Origin: Helicobacteraceae bacterium
Lineage (GTDB): Bacteria; Campylobacterota; Campylobacteria; Campylobacterales; SZUA-545
Length of the DNA stretch: 14,554 nucleotides
Assembly (NCBI GenBank): GCA_031275395.1
Contig: JAISOU010000066.1
Span: 1-14,554 of the forward strand
Direction: 5' to 3'
Numbering within the stretch: the first letter of the stretch is position 1; each line of letters begins with the position of its first letter. A model generated the notes under the pieces. The model saw nothing but the letters and a program-made list of their open reading frames with translations, was not told the origin of the DNA and did no database searches. Made by a program: the position numbers and the translations under genes. Shown one piece after another: positions 6,795-13,583 of the stretch.

Positions 6795-7974
6795 CTGATT
6801 CTTTTCTCTTTTCTTCAAGTTGCGCGTCGCCCTGCGAGTCGATAAAATCCGCCGTGATAACGACGCGCTCGATCGACGTTTCGGGCAATTCGAATAGCAA
6901 CTTTGTCATTTTATCTTCCAGTATGGCGCGTAATCCGCGCGCGCCCGTTTCGCGTTTTTTTGCCAGCTCGGCGACTTTACGCAACGCCTCCTTTTCAAAA
7001 ACTAGCTCCGCGCCGTCTAGCGCAAATATCGCCTCGTATTGGCGGATAATCGCGTTTGCGGGTTCGGTTAAGATTCGCGTAAGATCCTCTATCTCCAACT
7101 CTTCGAGTTCGGCGATAATCGGAAACCTACCGACAAACTCGGGGATCATTCCGTATTTGACAAGCTCTTTGGGTTCGATTTTGTCCTTTTTTTCGTCCTC
7201 TTGCGATCGAGAAAAACCGGCGATATGCGCGTCCTCTTTACGATCGCGCAAACCGTTAAAAGCGCCGCCCGCGATAAATAAAACGCGCGTCGTGTCAAAC
7301 AGCGTCGTTTCCGCGCCCGCATTTTTGCGGCTACCCTTGATCGGCGCATAGACCTGCGCGCCCTCCAAGATTTTCAAAAGTCCCTGCTGAACGCCCTCTC
7401 CCCCTACGTCGCGTCCTTGCGTCGCGCTTTCGCCGCGTCGCGCGATCTTGTCGATCTCGTCGATATAGATAACCCCCTTTTGGGCGATCTCCACGTCGAA
7501 ATTAGCGGCGGCTAATAGACGCGACAAAACGCTCTCCACGTCCTCGCCCACGTAGCCCGCTTCGGTCAGCGCGGTAGCGTCCGCCATAGCGAACGGAACG
7601 TTCATCGCCCGCGCCAACGTTTTTGCCAAAAGAGTTTTACCGCTTCCGCTAGGACCGATTAGTAAAATATTGGACTTTTCTAGCTCAACGCCGCGAATCG
7701 TCGGCTTTTCAATGCGTTTGTAGTGGTTGTAAAGCGCGACGGCAAGCGACTGTTTCGCCGCTTTTTGCCCGATAACGTAACTATCCAAAAAAGCGGCGAT
7801 CTCCTTTGGTTTAGCCAAACCGCGCGCGAAGTTCCGCCGCCCGATCGCCTGTTCTTCGCGCTCTATAACGCCCGCGCAGAGCTTTACGCAGCTTTCGCAA
7901 ATCGCCGCGCCTTCTACGGCAAATAGCCTTTTGACCTCTTCTCGTTTTTTTCCGCAGAAACTACACCGCGTCAT
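6787..7974 (-). CDS. clpX: ClpX, AAA+ unfoldase of the ClpXP protease (nif-linked copy)
   Basis: This 395-residue AAA+ unfoldase should recognise substrates, unfold them and feed them to ClpP in the cytoplasm. The N-terminal zinc finger has Cys4, Cys7, Cys26 and Cys29. Walker A is GPSGSGKT (107-114), the pore loop is GYVG (140-143), Walker B is VIYIDEID (168-175), and sensor 2 lies in RETGARGLRAI (341-351). Two usually conserved loops are altered. The RKH pore-entrance loop reads SRKN (215-218), and the ClpP-binding IGF loop reads AGF (252-254). GAGGAG lies 7 nt before the ATG. The gene starts inside the SIR2-like gene (14-bp overlap) and ends inside the PAS gene (8 bp). Housekeeping clpX in Campylobacter lies near lpxA and mreB, so this copy may be a nif-specific paralogue like Azotobacter clpX2. 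Confidence 0.95.
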   Translation of the reverse strand: MTRCSFCGKKREEVKRLFAVEGAAICESCVKLCAGVIEREEQAIGRRNFARGLAKPKEIAAFLDSYVIGQKAAKQSLAVALYNHYKRIEKPTIRGVELEKSNILLIGPSGSGKTLLAKTLARAMNVPFAMADATALTEAGYVGEDVESVLSRLLAAANFDVEIAQKGVIYIDEIDKIARRGESATQGRDVGGEGVQQGLLKILEGAQVYAPIKGSRKNAGAETTLFDTTRVLFIAGGAFNGLRDRKEDAHIAGFSRSQEDEKKDKIEPKELVKYGMIPEFVGRFPIIAELEELEIEDLTRILTEPANAIIRQYEAIFALDGAELVFEKEALRKVAELAKKRETGARGLRAILEDKMTKLLFELPETSIERVVITADFIDSQGDAQLEEKRKESDG

Positions 7975-8770
7975 TGATAAACTCCTCTAATTTTTCCGAT
8001 ACGACCTCGATCTTATGGCGCTCCAGAAAGTTTTTTTCCGCGCGACTTAACATTTTTTTCGTTACCAGCCAACCGCCGCCGCTACTTTCGCCGCCTATAA
8101 TTTCGCTTGCGACCATACGATCGGTGTCGCGCTCGAAATTAACGCCCAAAAATAGCCATTTTAGATCGGCGCGGCGAAGTTTAAACGCGCTAGGCGCCGC
8201 CATTCCCGCCATCGCCTCCGTGATCCAATCGACAAAATCCGCGTCGCTTAAAATCAGTTGCGTTTGCGGTTCTAAGATTCCAAGCGGCTTAAATAAAAGC
8301 GGCTTGTCCAAAGTAACCTTTTCGGGCGCGATCGGTTCGTTGTTCGCGTAGGCTTCAAAACGGGGGCGATTGCCAATTACGCGCGCAATGCCGCTAACGA
8401 GCGTAAAATCGCCGTTAAAAAGCGATTGCAACGCGCCGTCGCGGTTAGTGTCTACAACGATTTTGGGCGAAAAAGCCATAATTTTTTTATGGATCGCAAG
8501 CGGCTCGAAGCCGTTTTTATAGATATTGGCAAACAACGCTTCAAGGCTTTTGCGCCCTTTGCGCTGTTCGATCGCCATAGCGGCGCGCGGATACTCCAGC
8601 ATAAGCCGTTCGGACATTGGACGCCCCGAGTTAAGCGCAAAAATGATCTCGTCGCTGGAGCTTGGCAGTTTTTCGCCCTTCGCGTCCGTCGCCCCCTTAA
8701 AAATCTCCAGTCCCAAATACGGCGCGATCGCCCCCGCGCTAATGCCTTCTCGAAAATCCGCAAGCGGCAT
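7961..8770 (-). CDS. SIR2-like domain protein of the nif-associated type
   Basis: A 269-residue cytoplasmic protein with the outline of the SIR2-like family often annotated in or near nif clusters. It has an N-terminal APYLG (16-20), then a helical region, IVVDTNRDGALQSLF (104-118, in place of the sirtuin TTN motif), LILSDADFVDWITE (172-185), WLFLGVNFERDTDRM (205-219), and a closing WLVTKKMLSRAEKNFLE (234-250). The classical sirtuin catalytic His (LHG) is not visible; the equivalent stretch reads KPLG (161-164). It may therefore be an NAD-binding or NAD-cleaving relative rather than a deacetylase. AAGGAGA lies 3 nt before the ATG. It is the first gene of the minus-strand clpX run and divergent from nifB with 126 bp between the starts. 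A role in nitrogenase control or NAD sensing is inferred from location only. Confidence 0.75.
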   Translation of the reverse strand: MPLADFREGISAGAIAPYLGLEIFKGATDAKGEKLPSSSDEIIFALNSGRPMSERLMLEYPRAAMAIEQRKGRKSLEALFANIYKNGFEPLAIHKKIMAFSPKIVVDTNRDGALQSLFNGDFTLVSGIARVIGNRPRFEAYANNEPIAPEKVTLDKPLLFKPLGILEPQTQLILSDADFVDWITEAMAGMAAPSAFKLRRADLKWLFLGVNFERDTDRMVASEIIGGESSGGGWLVTKKMLSRAEKNFLERHKIEVVSEKLEEFINDAV

Positions 8771-8793
8771 AACTCTCCTTTGCGCTTTTGTTA

Positions 8794-8799
8794 ATCATA
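8794..8799 (-). promoter_or_regulatory. Candidate -10 box for the SIR2-clpX run
   Basis: On the minus strand TATGAT lies 24 nt before the SIR2-like ATG, leaving a short leader that carries AAGGAGA. No -35 lies 17 nt upstream. An alternative reading, TTGACT (8816-8811) with 17 nt to TAACAA (8793-8788), would place the start of transcription almost on the ribosome binding site and is less likely. Confidence 0.35.
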
Positions 8800-8820
8800 G
8801 TCTTTTTATAAGTCAAGGTG

Positions 8821-8837
8821 TGATTAAAAACTAATCA
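8821..8837. promoter_or_regulatory. 17-bp palindrome between nifB and the SIR2-like gene
   Basis: TGATTA and TAATCA are perfect 6-bp inverted arms around AAAAC. The site sits nearly midway in the divergent intergenic region, just upstream of the candidate nifB promoter. A further half-site-like TTAATCATA occurs at 8791-8799. The spacing differs from the FNR consensus (TTGAT-N4-ATCAA). It could be an operator serving both directions; the regulator is unknown. Confidence 0.45.
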
Positions 8838-8859
8838 TATATCTGTTTTGAAAATGTGC

Positions 8860-8874
8860 GACAATGACGCGTCA
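8860..8874 (+). promoter_or_regulatory. Candidate nifB -10 box overlapping a TGACGCGTCA palindrome
   Basis: GACAAT (8860-8865) could be a -10 box, with transcription starting near 8872 and a leader of about 25 nt. TGACGCGTCA (8865-8874) is a perfect 10-bp palindrome that would cover the start site, a typical repressor position. No sigma-54 -24/-12 pair (GG-N10-GC) was found in a sensible place, and no NifA-type TGT-N10-ACA site was seen. Confidence 0.35.
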
Positions 8875-8896
8875 ATAATTTTGAAAGGCTTTTTAT

Positions 8897-10237
8897 ATGC
8901 GACACCCCTGTTACGATCACAGCGCGCATAAACGCTACTCCCGTATCCATTTAAGCGTGGCGAGCGCCTGTAATATCCAATGCAATTACTGCAACCGCAA
9001 ATACGACTGTAGCGCTGAATCGCGTCCGGGCGTTACCTCCGAAAAGCTAACGCCGATCGAGGCTATTAAAAAGGTTTTGTATGTCGGAAGCAGGATCAAA
9101 AATCTCTCCGTCGTAGGAATCGCGGGACCGGGCGACGCGCTCGCCAATCCTAAACAGACTTTTGAAACCCTGCGCCTTGTCAAAGAGCATACGCCCGATC
9201 TAAAGCTGTGCGTTTCCACAAACGGCTTACGTCTAGCCGAGTTTGCGGACGAGTTATGCGCGATCGGAGTCGATCATATTACGGTTACGATAAACGCGGT
9301 CGATCCGTCGATCGGCGCAAAAATATACCCTTGGATTTACGACTCCGAATCGAAACGCCGTTTTAGCGGAATCGAGGGCGCGGCGCTACTATTAGAACGG
9401 CAGATCGAGGGGATCAAAAAGGCGGTCGCCAACGGCGCGTTGATCAAGGCAAACAGCGTGCTAATTCCACAAATCAACGAAGATCATCTGCCCAAAGTCG
9501 CCGCGAAACTTAAGGAGTTGGGCGTTTTTTTACATAATGTTATGCCGCTTCTTAGCGAACCGCGTTTTGGAACTTTTTACGCGCTAAACGGCGTTCCTAG
9601 CGCGACGCAAGAGCAGGTAAAAAAAGCGCAAAAAGCGTGCGGGCTGGACGTCGCGCAGATGACGCATTGCGCCCAGTGTAGAGCGGACGCGGTAGGGTTA
9701 CTAGGATCGGATCAAAGCGAGGAGTTTCATTTCAAAGATTACGCGAACGGCGATCTTAACGCGCTCAAAGAACAATATGAAAAGGCGGCTCGCGGCGAGT
9801 ATTTCGAGGCGATCGACGCTTTCGACAGACACCTTAAAAAGGCGAGCGACGAACTAAACGCGATCGGCGATAAAACCATACTGATCGCCGTTACGAGCCA
9901 AACGGGAGAAAAGATCGATATGCACTTTGGATCGTGCGATCGCTTCGATATTTACAGAGTCGGCGATCGCGGTTATAAACTCTACTCCAAACGAAACGCG
10001 CCGAGCTATTGCAGCGGCGAAGATAGCTGCGGCAAAGGCGCGATCGACGAGATCAAAGAGACGCTAAAAGGCGTTAAATTGTTACTGACGGCAAAGATCG
10101 GCAACTGTCCGCAGAAAGAGTTAAACGCGATTGGTTTGCGATCGGAAGAAAAATACGCGAATATGAATATCGACGCCGCTCTTACGCTGGCGGCGCGAGA
10201 ATATTTTGGCGCGGGCGCAAAAGAAGCCGAAGCGTGA
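8897..10237 (+). CDS. nifB: Nitrogenase cofactor biosynthesis protein NifB with C-terminal NifX/NafY-type domain
   Basis: NifB is the radical SAM enzyme that builds NifB-co, the 8Fe-9S-carbide core of FeMo-co. The 446 residues start with HPCYDHSAHKRYSRIHL, then the SAM-cluster motif CNIQCNYC (Cys25, Cys29, Cys32) followed by NRKYDC. GIAGPGDALANP (74-85) and CVSTNGL (105-111) are further NifB motifs, and a late CAQC (258-261) precedes RADAVGLLG. From about residue 328 to the end is a fused dinitrogenase iron-molybdenum cofactor domain (AVTSQTGEKIDMHFGSCDRF), as in many proteobacterial NifB. AAAGG lies 8 nt before the ATG. The stop overlaps the GTG of nifV by GTGA. The usual Pro of HLPVAPxC is changed (HLSVASAC). 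Confidence 0.97.
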   Translation: MRHPCYDHSAHKRYSRIHLSVASACNIQCNYCNRKYDCSAESRPGVTSEKLTPIEAIKKVLYVGSRIKNLSVVGIAGPGDALANPKQTFETLRLVKEHTPDLKLCVSTNGLRLAEFADELCAIGVDHITVTINAVDPSIGAKIYPWIYDSESKRRFSGIEGAALLLERQIEGIKKAVANGALIKANSVLIPQINEDHLPKVAAKLKELGVFLHNVMPLLSEPRFGTFYALNGVPSATQEQVKKAQKACGLDVAQMTHCAQCRADAVGLLGSDQSEEFHFKDYANGDLNALKEQYEKAARGEYFEAIDAFDRHLKKASDELNAIGDKTILIAVTSQTGEKIDMHFGSCDRFDIYRVGDRGYKLYSKRNAPSYCSGEDSCGKGAIDEIKETLKGVKLLLTAKIGNCPQKELNAIGLRSEEKYANMNIDAALTLAAREYFGAGAKEAEA

Positions 10238-11331
10238 TTATCAACGACGCTACGTTGCGCGACGGAGAGCAGGCGCCTTTTGTCGTTTTTTCCCGCGCCG
10301 ATAAGCTAAAGATCGCCTCTTTGCTCGTTGCGGCGGGCGCGGACGAGCTTGAGATCGGAATCCCCGCTATGGGCAAGACAGAACGAGCGGATATTAAGGA
10401 GATTTTAGCGTTAAATCTGCCCTGTCGAACGTCAAGTTGGAATCGCGCCTCGATCGCGGATTTGGAGGCTTCTTTGGAGTGCGGAATCAAAGCGGTCGAT
10501 CTGAGCGTTCCAGTTAGCGATCTGTTAATTAGCGTAAAGTTTAATTCCGATCGCGATCGGATTTTTCGCGCTTTGGAGGAGACAATCGCATTGGCGAAAA
10601 AAGAGGGCTTATTCGTTTGCGTCGGCGGCGAGGACAGCTCCCGCGCCGATCGCGTTTTTCTGAAAGAGGTCGTCCTTTTTTGTAAAACGCAAGGCGCGGA
10701 TCGCTTTCGTTTTTGCGATACGCTCGGCGTTCTAACGCCGCTTTCATGCGCGGCGATCATACGAGAGCTTGCCGCTATAGCGCCGATCGAAATGCATGCG
10801 CACAACGATTTTGGCATGGCGACGGCAAACGCGATCAGCGCGCTCGAGGCGGGCGCGGTTAGCGTCAATACGACGGCGCTCGGGATTGGCGAAAGAGCGG
10901 GAAACTCTAGTTTTGAGCAAGTTTTGATGGCGCTTGCGACGCTTTTTTGCGAGTCGCGCAAAATTGACGGTAAGATTTTGAAAGCCCTTACGCAGAGCGT
11001 GGCAAAAGCGGCGAAAATCCGCCTTTCGCGCAACGCGCCGATCGTCGGTAAAGCGCTTTTTGCCCACGAAAGCGGTATTCACGCCAGCGGCGTTATGAAA
11101 AATCGCGCCGCCTACGAGCCTTTCGCCCCGTCGCTTGTGGGCGCGAAGCGGGTTTTTCCGATCGGCAAACACAGCGGAAGCGCTACGCTAAACTATCATC
11201 TAAACAGACGCGGAATCAAGCGATCGCGATCGGAGCTAAACGCGCTTTTACCGATCATGCGCGATCTTGCGTCGAAAAAGGGAGGCGTTTTGAGCGAAAA
11301 CGAGTTGTTAAGATTGGTTGAAAGTTGTTAA
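10234..11331 (+). CDS. nifV: Homocitrate synthase NifV
   Basis: NifV condenses acetyl-CoA with 2-oxoglutarate to give R-homocitrate, the organic ligand of FeMo-co. The 365 residues match the family length closely. The N-terminal NDATLRDGEQAP holds metal-binding Asp5 and the Arg9 that contacts the substrate. LEIGIPAMG (39-47) is the NifV signature that helps separate it from LeuA-like enzymes. HAHNDFGMATAN (188-199) carries the two metal-ligand His residues, and GIGERAGN (217-224) is the glycine-rich loop. The start is GTG at 10234, four bases before the end of nifB, so translation is probably coupled. Position directly after nifB supports NifV over isopropylmalate or lysine-pathway homocitrate synthase. 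The last seven bases overlap the next gene. Confidence 0.95.
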   Translation: MIINDATLRDGEQAPFVVFSRADKLKIASLLVAAGADELEIGIPAMGKTERADIKEILALNLPCRTSSWNRASIADLEASLECGIKAVDLSVPVSDLLISVKFNSDRDRIFRALEETIALAKKEGLFVCVGGEDSSRADRVFLKEVVLFCKTQGADRFRFCDTLGVLTPLSCAAIIRELAAIAPIEMHAHNDFGMATANAISALEAGAVSVNTTALGIGERAGNSSFEQVLMALATLFCESRKIDGKILKALTQSVAKAAKIRLSRNAPIVGKALFAHESGIHASGVMKNRAAYEPFAPSLVGAKRVFPIGKHSGSATLNYHLNRRGIKRSRSELNALLPIMRDLASKKGGVLSENELLRLVESC

Positions 11332-12161
11332 TTCGCTGGCTAAACGAAACCGATCTAAGCGCCGTTACGCGGTGGATAGACAACGAAGGTTGGCTTGTCG
11401 ATAGCCGCGAATTAGAAAAGATACGAACGCGCTTTTTTTACCTCTCCTTTGGCGCGTTTGACGGCGATTTTTTACTAGGCGCGATTATGGGTTACGCGCA
11501 CGAAAAAACCGCGTGGCTATGCAACTTTATCGTCGATAAGGAGCTACGCAAAAAGGGGATCGGCGCGAGGCTTTTCGACCGCGCTTTTGAAGCGATCGTA
11601 GCCGAAAAACCAACGCAAAAGCTATTCGCCGAACCGAATATGGCGGCGTTTTACGAACGATACGGATTTAAGGAAGAGGGCGTTTGCGGCAGGTTTGTTT
11701 TGCGCGGCGGGAGCAAAGCGCCGTCGCTTGGCGCGGAACGCTTGCGAAAATTAGAAACTAAAAACGTAAGCTCTTTGCTTAAATACGGCTCGATCGCCTT
11801 TGGCGAAGAAAGAGGCGCTTTTGTAAAAGAGGATATGCTTTTTACGAACTCGCTGATCTTGGCTTCGCAAAACGCCGTTATGCACTCGCGGGTAATCGGC
11901 AAAAACGTTTTTGCAGGCCCGTTTTTAGTCCGCGAGGCGGCATATAGCGACGCGGAGTTTTTGATTCGCGGCGCGATCGCGATTCGGGGATTAAAGCCGA
12001 TCTCTATCGATCTGCCTATGGAAAACGTCGAAGCGGCTCGGATTTTAAAAATATATGGTTTTGAGCAGAAAGGCGAAACGATCCGAATGTTTCGCGGCGA
12101 TCGTCTGCGCGAAAAAAGCGATATGATCTACTGCTACGCTACGGCCGGCAGTCACGGATAG
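11325..12161 (+). CDS. Two-domain GNAT-family N-acetyltransferase in the nif operon
   Basis: A 278-residue protein with an N-terminal GNAT domain: IRWLNETDLSAVTRWI is the usual opening beta-helix, NFIVDKELRKKGIGARLF (67-84) is motif A with the acetyl-CoA pyrophosphate loop RKKGIG, and MAAFYERYGFKEEG (106-119) is motif B. The C-terminal part (about 195-270) ends GFEQKGETIRMFRG, a pattern seen in the second domain of two-part acetyltransferases such as Acetyltransf_18. The substrate is unknown. The TTG start at 11325 is the first usable start after an in-frame stop at 11319 and lies exactly where GNAT similarity begins; it overlaps nifV by 7 bp. No strong Shine-Dalgarno is visible, so expression is probably coupled to nifV. 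It should be co-expressed with nifB and nifV. Confidence 0.85.
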   Translation: MLIRWLNETDLSAVTRWIDNEGWLVDSRELEKIRTRFFYLSFGAFDGDFLLGAIMGYAHEKTAWLCNFIVDKELRKKGIGARLFDRAFEAIVAEKPTQKLFAEPNMAAFYERYGFKEEGVCGRFVLRGGSKAPSLGAERLRKLETKNVSSLLKYGSIAFGEERGAFVKEDMLFTNSLILASQNAVMHSRVIGKNVFAGPFLVREAAYSDAEFLIRGAIAIRGLKPISIDLPMENVEAARILKIYGFEQKGETIRMFRGDRLREKSDMIYCYATAGSHG

Positions 12162-12193
12162 ACGCGAAATAAATCTTAAACGAAAGGTTAAAA

Positions 12194-12385
12194 GTGGCGG
12201 ACGACAACGAAATGAAAAGGGAACTTGCAAAACTCAAACGCGAGGCAAGCGAGATTGCAAGCAAAATACACGATATTGTAGAAGATACGCTATGGAGCGA
12301 ATACAGAGAGCTAAAACCTCTTAGCGAAGAGCTTATCGCCAAATGCGAAAGTTTCTATACATATAAAAAAGCGAACGGCTTATAG
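12194..12385 (+). CDS. Small nif-associated protein (DUF683/CCE_0567-like)
   Basis: This 63-residue helical protein starts at GTG with AAAGG 6 nt upstream. Its sequence, MKRELAKLKREASEIASKIHDIVEDTLWSEYRELKPLSEE, resembles the DUF683 (Rop-like) family, short two-helix proteins encoded in nif clusters. Shared features are leucine-heptad spacing in the first helix, a central HDxxE motif (here KIHDIVED), and a second helix with a Tyr-rich end (CESFYTYKK). CCE_0567 from Cyanothece is a metal-binding member. A role in cofactor assembly or metal handling is inferred from that family. It is the last gene of the nifB-nifV-GNAT run, 32 bp after the GNAT stop. The identification rests on remembered family pattern and context, not on a search. 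Confidence 0.7.
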   Translation: MADDNEMKRELAKLKREASEIASKIHDIVEDTLWSEYRELKPLSEELIAKCESFYTYKKANGL

Positions 12386-12665
12386 ATTTCGCCATTTTAT
12401 GCGTTAGCGGCGATAAACAAAATGATCGCCGTATTCTAAATACCGCCCTTAACAAGACAAACCCTACAAACGCGTCGCGTCCGAGATCAGCCGATCGCCG
12501 CCGTCAAAGACGACGAATAGCATGGCGAAATTAAAACGGATATAAAAAGCGCGTAAAACGCGGCGCTTATCATAGAAAAAACGAAAGCGAGCACTAGCGC
12601 CAAGATCGCGCTTAACGCGCCGCTAAAACCGCCGCGATCCTTGCTAATTTAGGCACTTAGCGGTT
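12386..12665. other. 280-bp gap without a convincing gene
   Basis: Apart from the hairpin at 12408-12431, the gap holds one suggestive item. On the minus strand the frame from about 12648 to a stop at 12487-12489 is open and spells a strongly hydrophobic stretch (ALVLAFVFSMISAAFYALF, ISVLISP) like a transmembrane segment. The only starts are TTG (12603), GTG (12594) and ATG (12573), none with a Shine-Dalgarno. It may be a small membrane protein, a remnant of a lost gene, or chance. Confidence 0.35.
12408..12431 (+). terminator. Possible weak terminator of the nifB operon
   Basis: CGGCGAT (12408-12414) and ATCGCCG (12425-12431) form a 7-bp GC-rich stem with a 10-nt loop, 22 bp after the stop of the DUF683-like gene. 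The sequence after the stem, TATTCTAAAT, is only weakly T-rich, so it may be an inefficient or Rho-assisted terminator, or an mRNA 3' end stabiliser. Confidence 0.4.
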
Positions 12666-12669
12666 TTAG
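12623..12669. repeat. 10-bp perfect inverted repeat flanking the lipoprotein stop
   Basis: CTAAAACCGC (12623-12632) and GCGGTTTTAG (12660-12669) are exact reverse complements separated by 27 nt. The right arm contains the stop codon of the minus-strand lipoprotein gene. In RNA it could form a stem-loop at the end of that message, but no T tract follows, so it is not a standard intrinsic terminator. Confidence 0.5.
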
Positions 12670-13166
12670 AACAGATAGCCTTCCAAGGTAAAGTAGAGCG
12701 CAAAAAATCCTTCGCGGCGATCGCCAACCAAAACCTCTACGTTCAACGTATCGCTACTTAGGGAAACTATGCGCGAAGCCGAAGCGCCGCTCCAATCGTT
12801 ACCCAAAACGCCGCTCCATTCGCCCGTCGTCAGATCGCGTTGCGTCCAACCGCAACGAAACGAAGCCAAACCGCCGCCTAATAAAGTCGCGTCGCAAACC
12901 AAACGCTTGTCAAACCTATCCGCCTGTTCTTTCGTCAAGTATTCGTTGGCGATAAGCGAATAACCGCCAATCAAAACCGAAATGTAGCCAGATTGATTGT
13001 CCCCAAGCGAAACTTTTATCTGCGATCGCGCCGTAGTGCCGCTAAGCGTTATTTTATCGATAACGGCGATCGACGTTCCAGTTCGATCGTCGCTATGGCG
13101 ATTACCGTCGTCGCACCCGCACAAAAGCGCAATCGCGCTCAAAAGACAAAATACGCGCTTTTTCAT
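12666..13166 (-). CDS. Predicted lipoprotein of unknown function
   Basis: A 166-residue protein with a lipoprotein signal peptide: MKKRVFCLLSAIALLCGC has a basic start and an LCGC lipobox with Cys18 as the likely lipidated residue. A charged linker (DDGNRHSDDRTGT) follows; Asp at +2 would favour inner-membrane retention by the E. coli rule, which may not hold here. The mature part is strand-rich, with two further Cys (CDATLL and FRCGW) that could form a disulfide, and ends with aromatic FFALYFTLEGYLF. I do not recognise the family. AGGAGG (13178-13183) lies 11 nt before the ATG, longer than usual. A small palindrome, GTTAA-GTT-TTAAC (13187-13199), lies just upstream. The gene is on the same strand as the two related genes upstream but is not obviously related to them. 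Confidence 0.8.
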   Translation of the reverse strand: MKKRVFCLLSAIALLCGCDDGNRHSDDRTGTSIAVIDKITLSGTTARSQIKVSLGDNQSGYISVLIGGYSLIANEYLTKEQADRFDKRLVCDATLLGGGLASFRCGWTQRDLTTGEWSGVLGNDWSGASASRIVSLSSDTLNVEVLVGDRREGFFALYFTLEGYLF

Positions 13167-13237
13167 CTCTTTCGTCGCCTCCTTTGGTTAAGTTTTAACA
13201 AATGTCGCCGCCGTTTGCGCGACGCCAATATGCAGAT

Positions 13238-13531
13238 TCAGTCGTTGACGATTTTTGCGATCTGAATATGCGCGTTTTTAATATCCTCGTCGGTAACGCA
13301 TTTTTTTAACTCTCCAAAACCAAAAGAGTAACGCGCTTTAGAGCCGTCGCGGTAAGGATAAACGTCTACTTTCAGCGCTCTAACTTCGCAACCGACTTTA
13401 AGCACAAACGTATTGGCTTTCTGCGTTTCGCTAAGGTTTTCGTTTCCTCGCCAATTGTACTCGCCTAGTATTCGCTTAAAGTTGGCGTAAATAGCTTTAT
13501 CGGAGTATTGGCTATTAACCTCGCCTTCCAA
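13238..13531 (-). pseudogene. Short paralogue of the adjacent lipoprotein C-terminus, probably 5'-truncated
   Basis: The 97 codons from a TTG at 13531 encode a protein clearly homologous to the C-terminus of the next gene upstream. Shared blocks are SQYS, YANFKR followed by I/L-L-G, YPYR-x-GSK and IAKI-x-ND at the end. The frame is open back to a TAG near 13577, giving 15 more codons (RTLAICRVEAIADDV) with no ATG or GTG and no signal peptide; an in-frame TTG lies at codon four or five of that stretch, and no Shine-Dalgarno precedes either TTG. The neighbour instead has a signal peptide and about 220 extra residues. So this looks like a partial copy that lost its 5' end, although a small intact cytoplasmic protein cannot be excluded. 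It lies 52 bp after the neighbour's stop, in a different frame, and has the normal local GC content (about 50%). Confidence 0.55.
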
Positions 13532-13583
13532 AACGTCGTCCGCTATCGCTTCGACGCGGCAGATCGCAAGCGTACGCTATTTG

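Noticed and set aside
6795-6818. TTG start at 6818 for the PAS protein
   Set aside because: It adds only MKKREKNQ, which mirrors the charged end of clpX in another frame; the ATG at 6794 is the simpler start, though not proven.
7146-7349. Small reading frames opposite or inside clpX and the SIR2-like gene
   Set aside because: They lie entirely inside well-supported genes, have arginine-rich shifted-frame composition and no ribosome binding sites.
8887-8900. GG-N10-GC as a sigma-54 promoter for nifB
   Set aside because: The match overlaps the ribosome binding site and the start codon, so it cannot drive nifB, and the flanking bases do not fit TGGCACG/TTGC.
10182-11033. 283-codon minus-strand frame opposite nifV
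   Set aside because: nifV is certain from its motifs. The antisense frame has no domain motifs and reads as Ser/Ala/Arg-rich mirror coding caused by GC bias.
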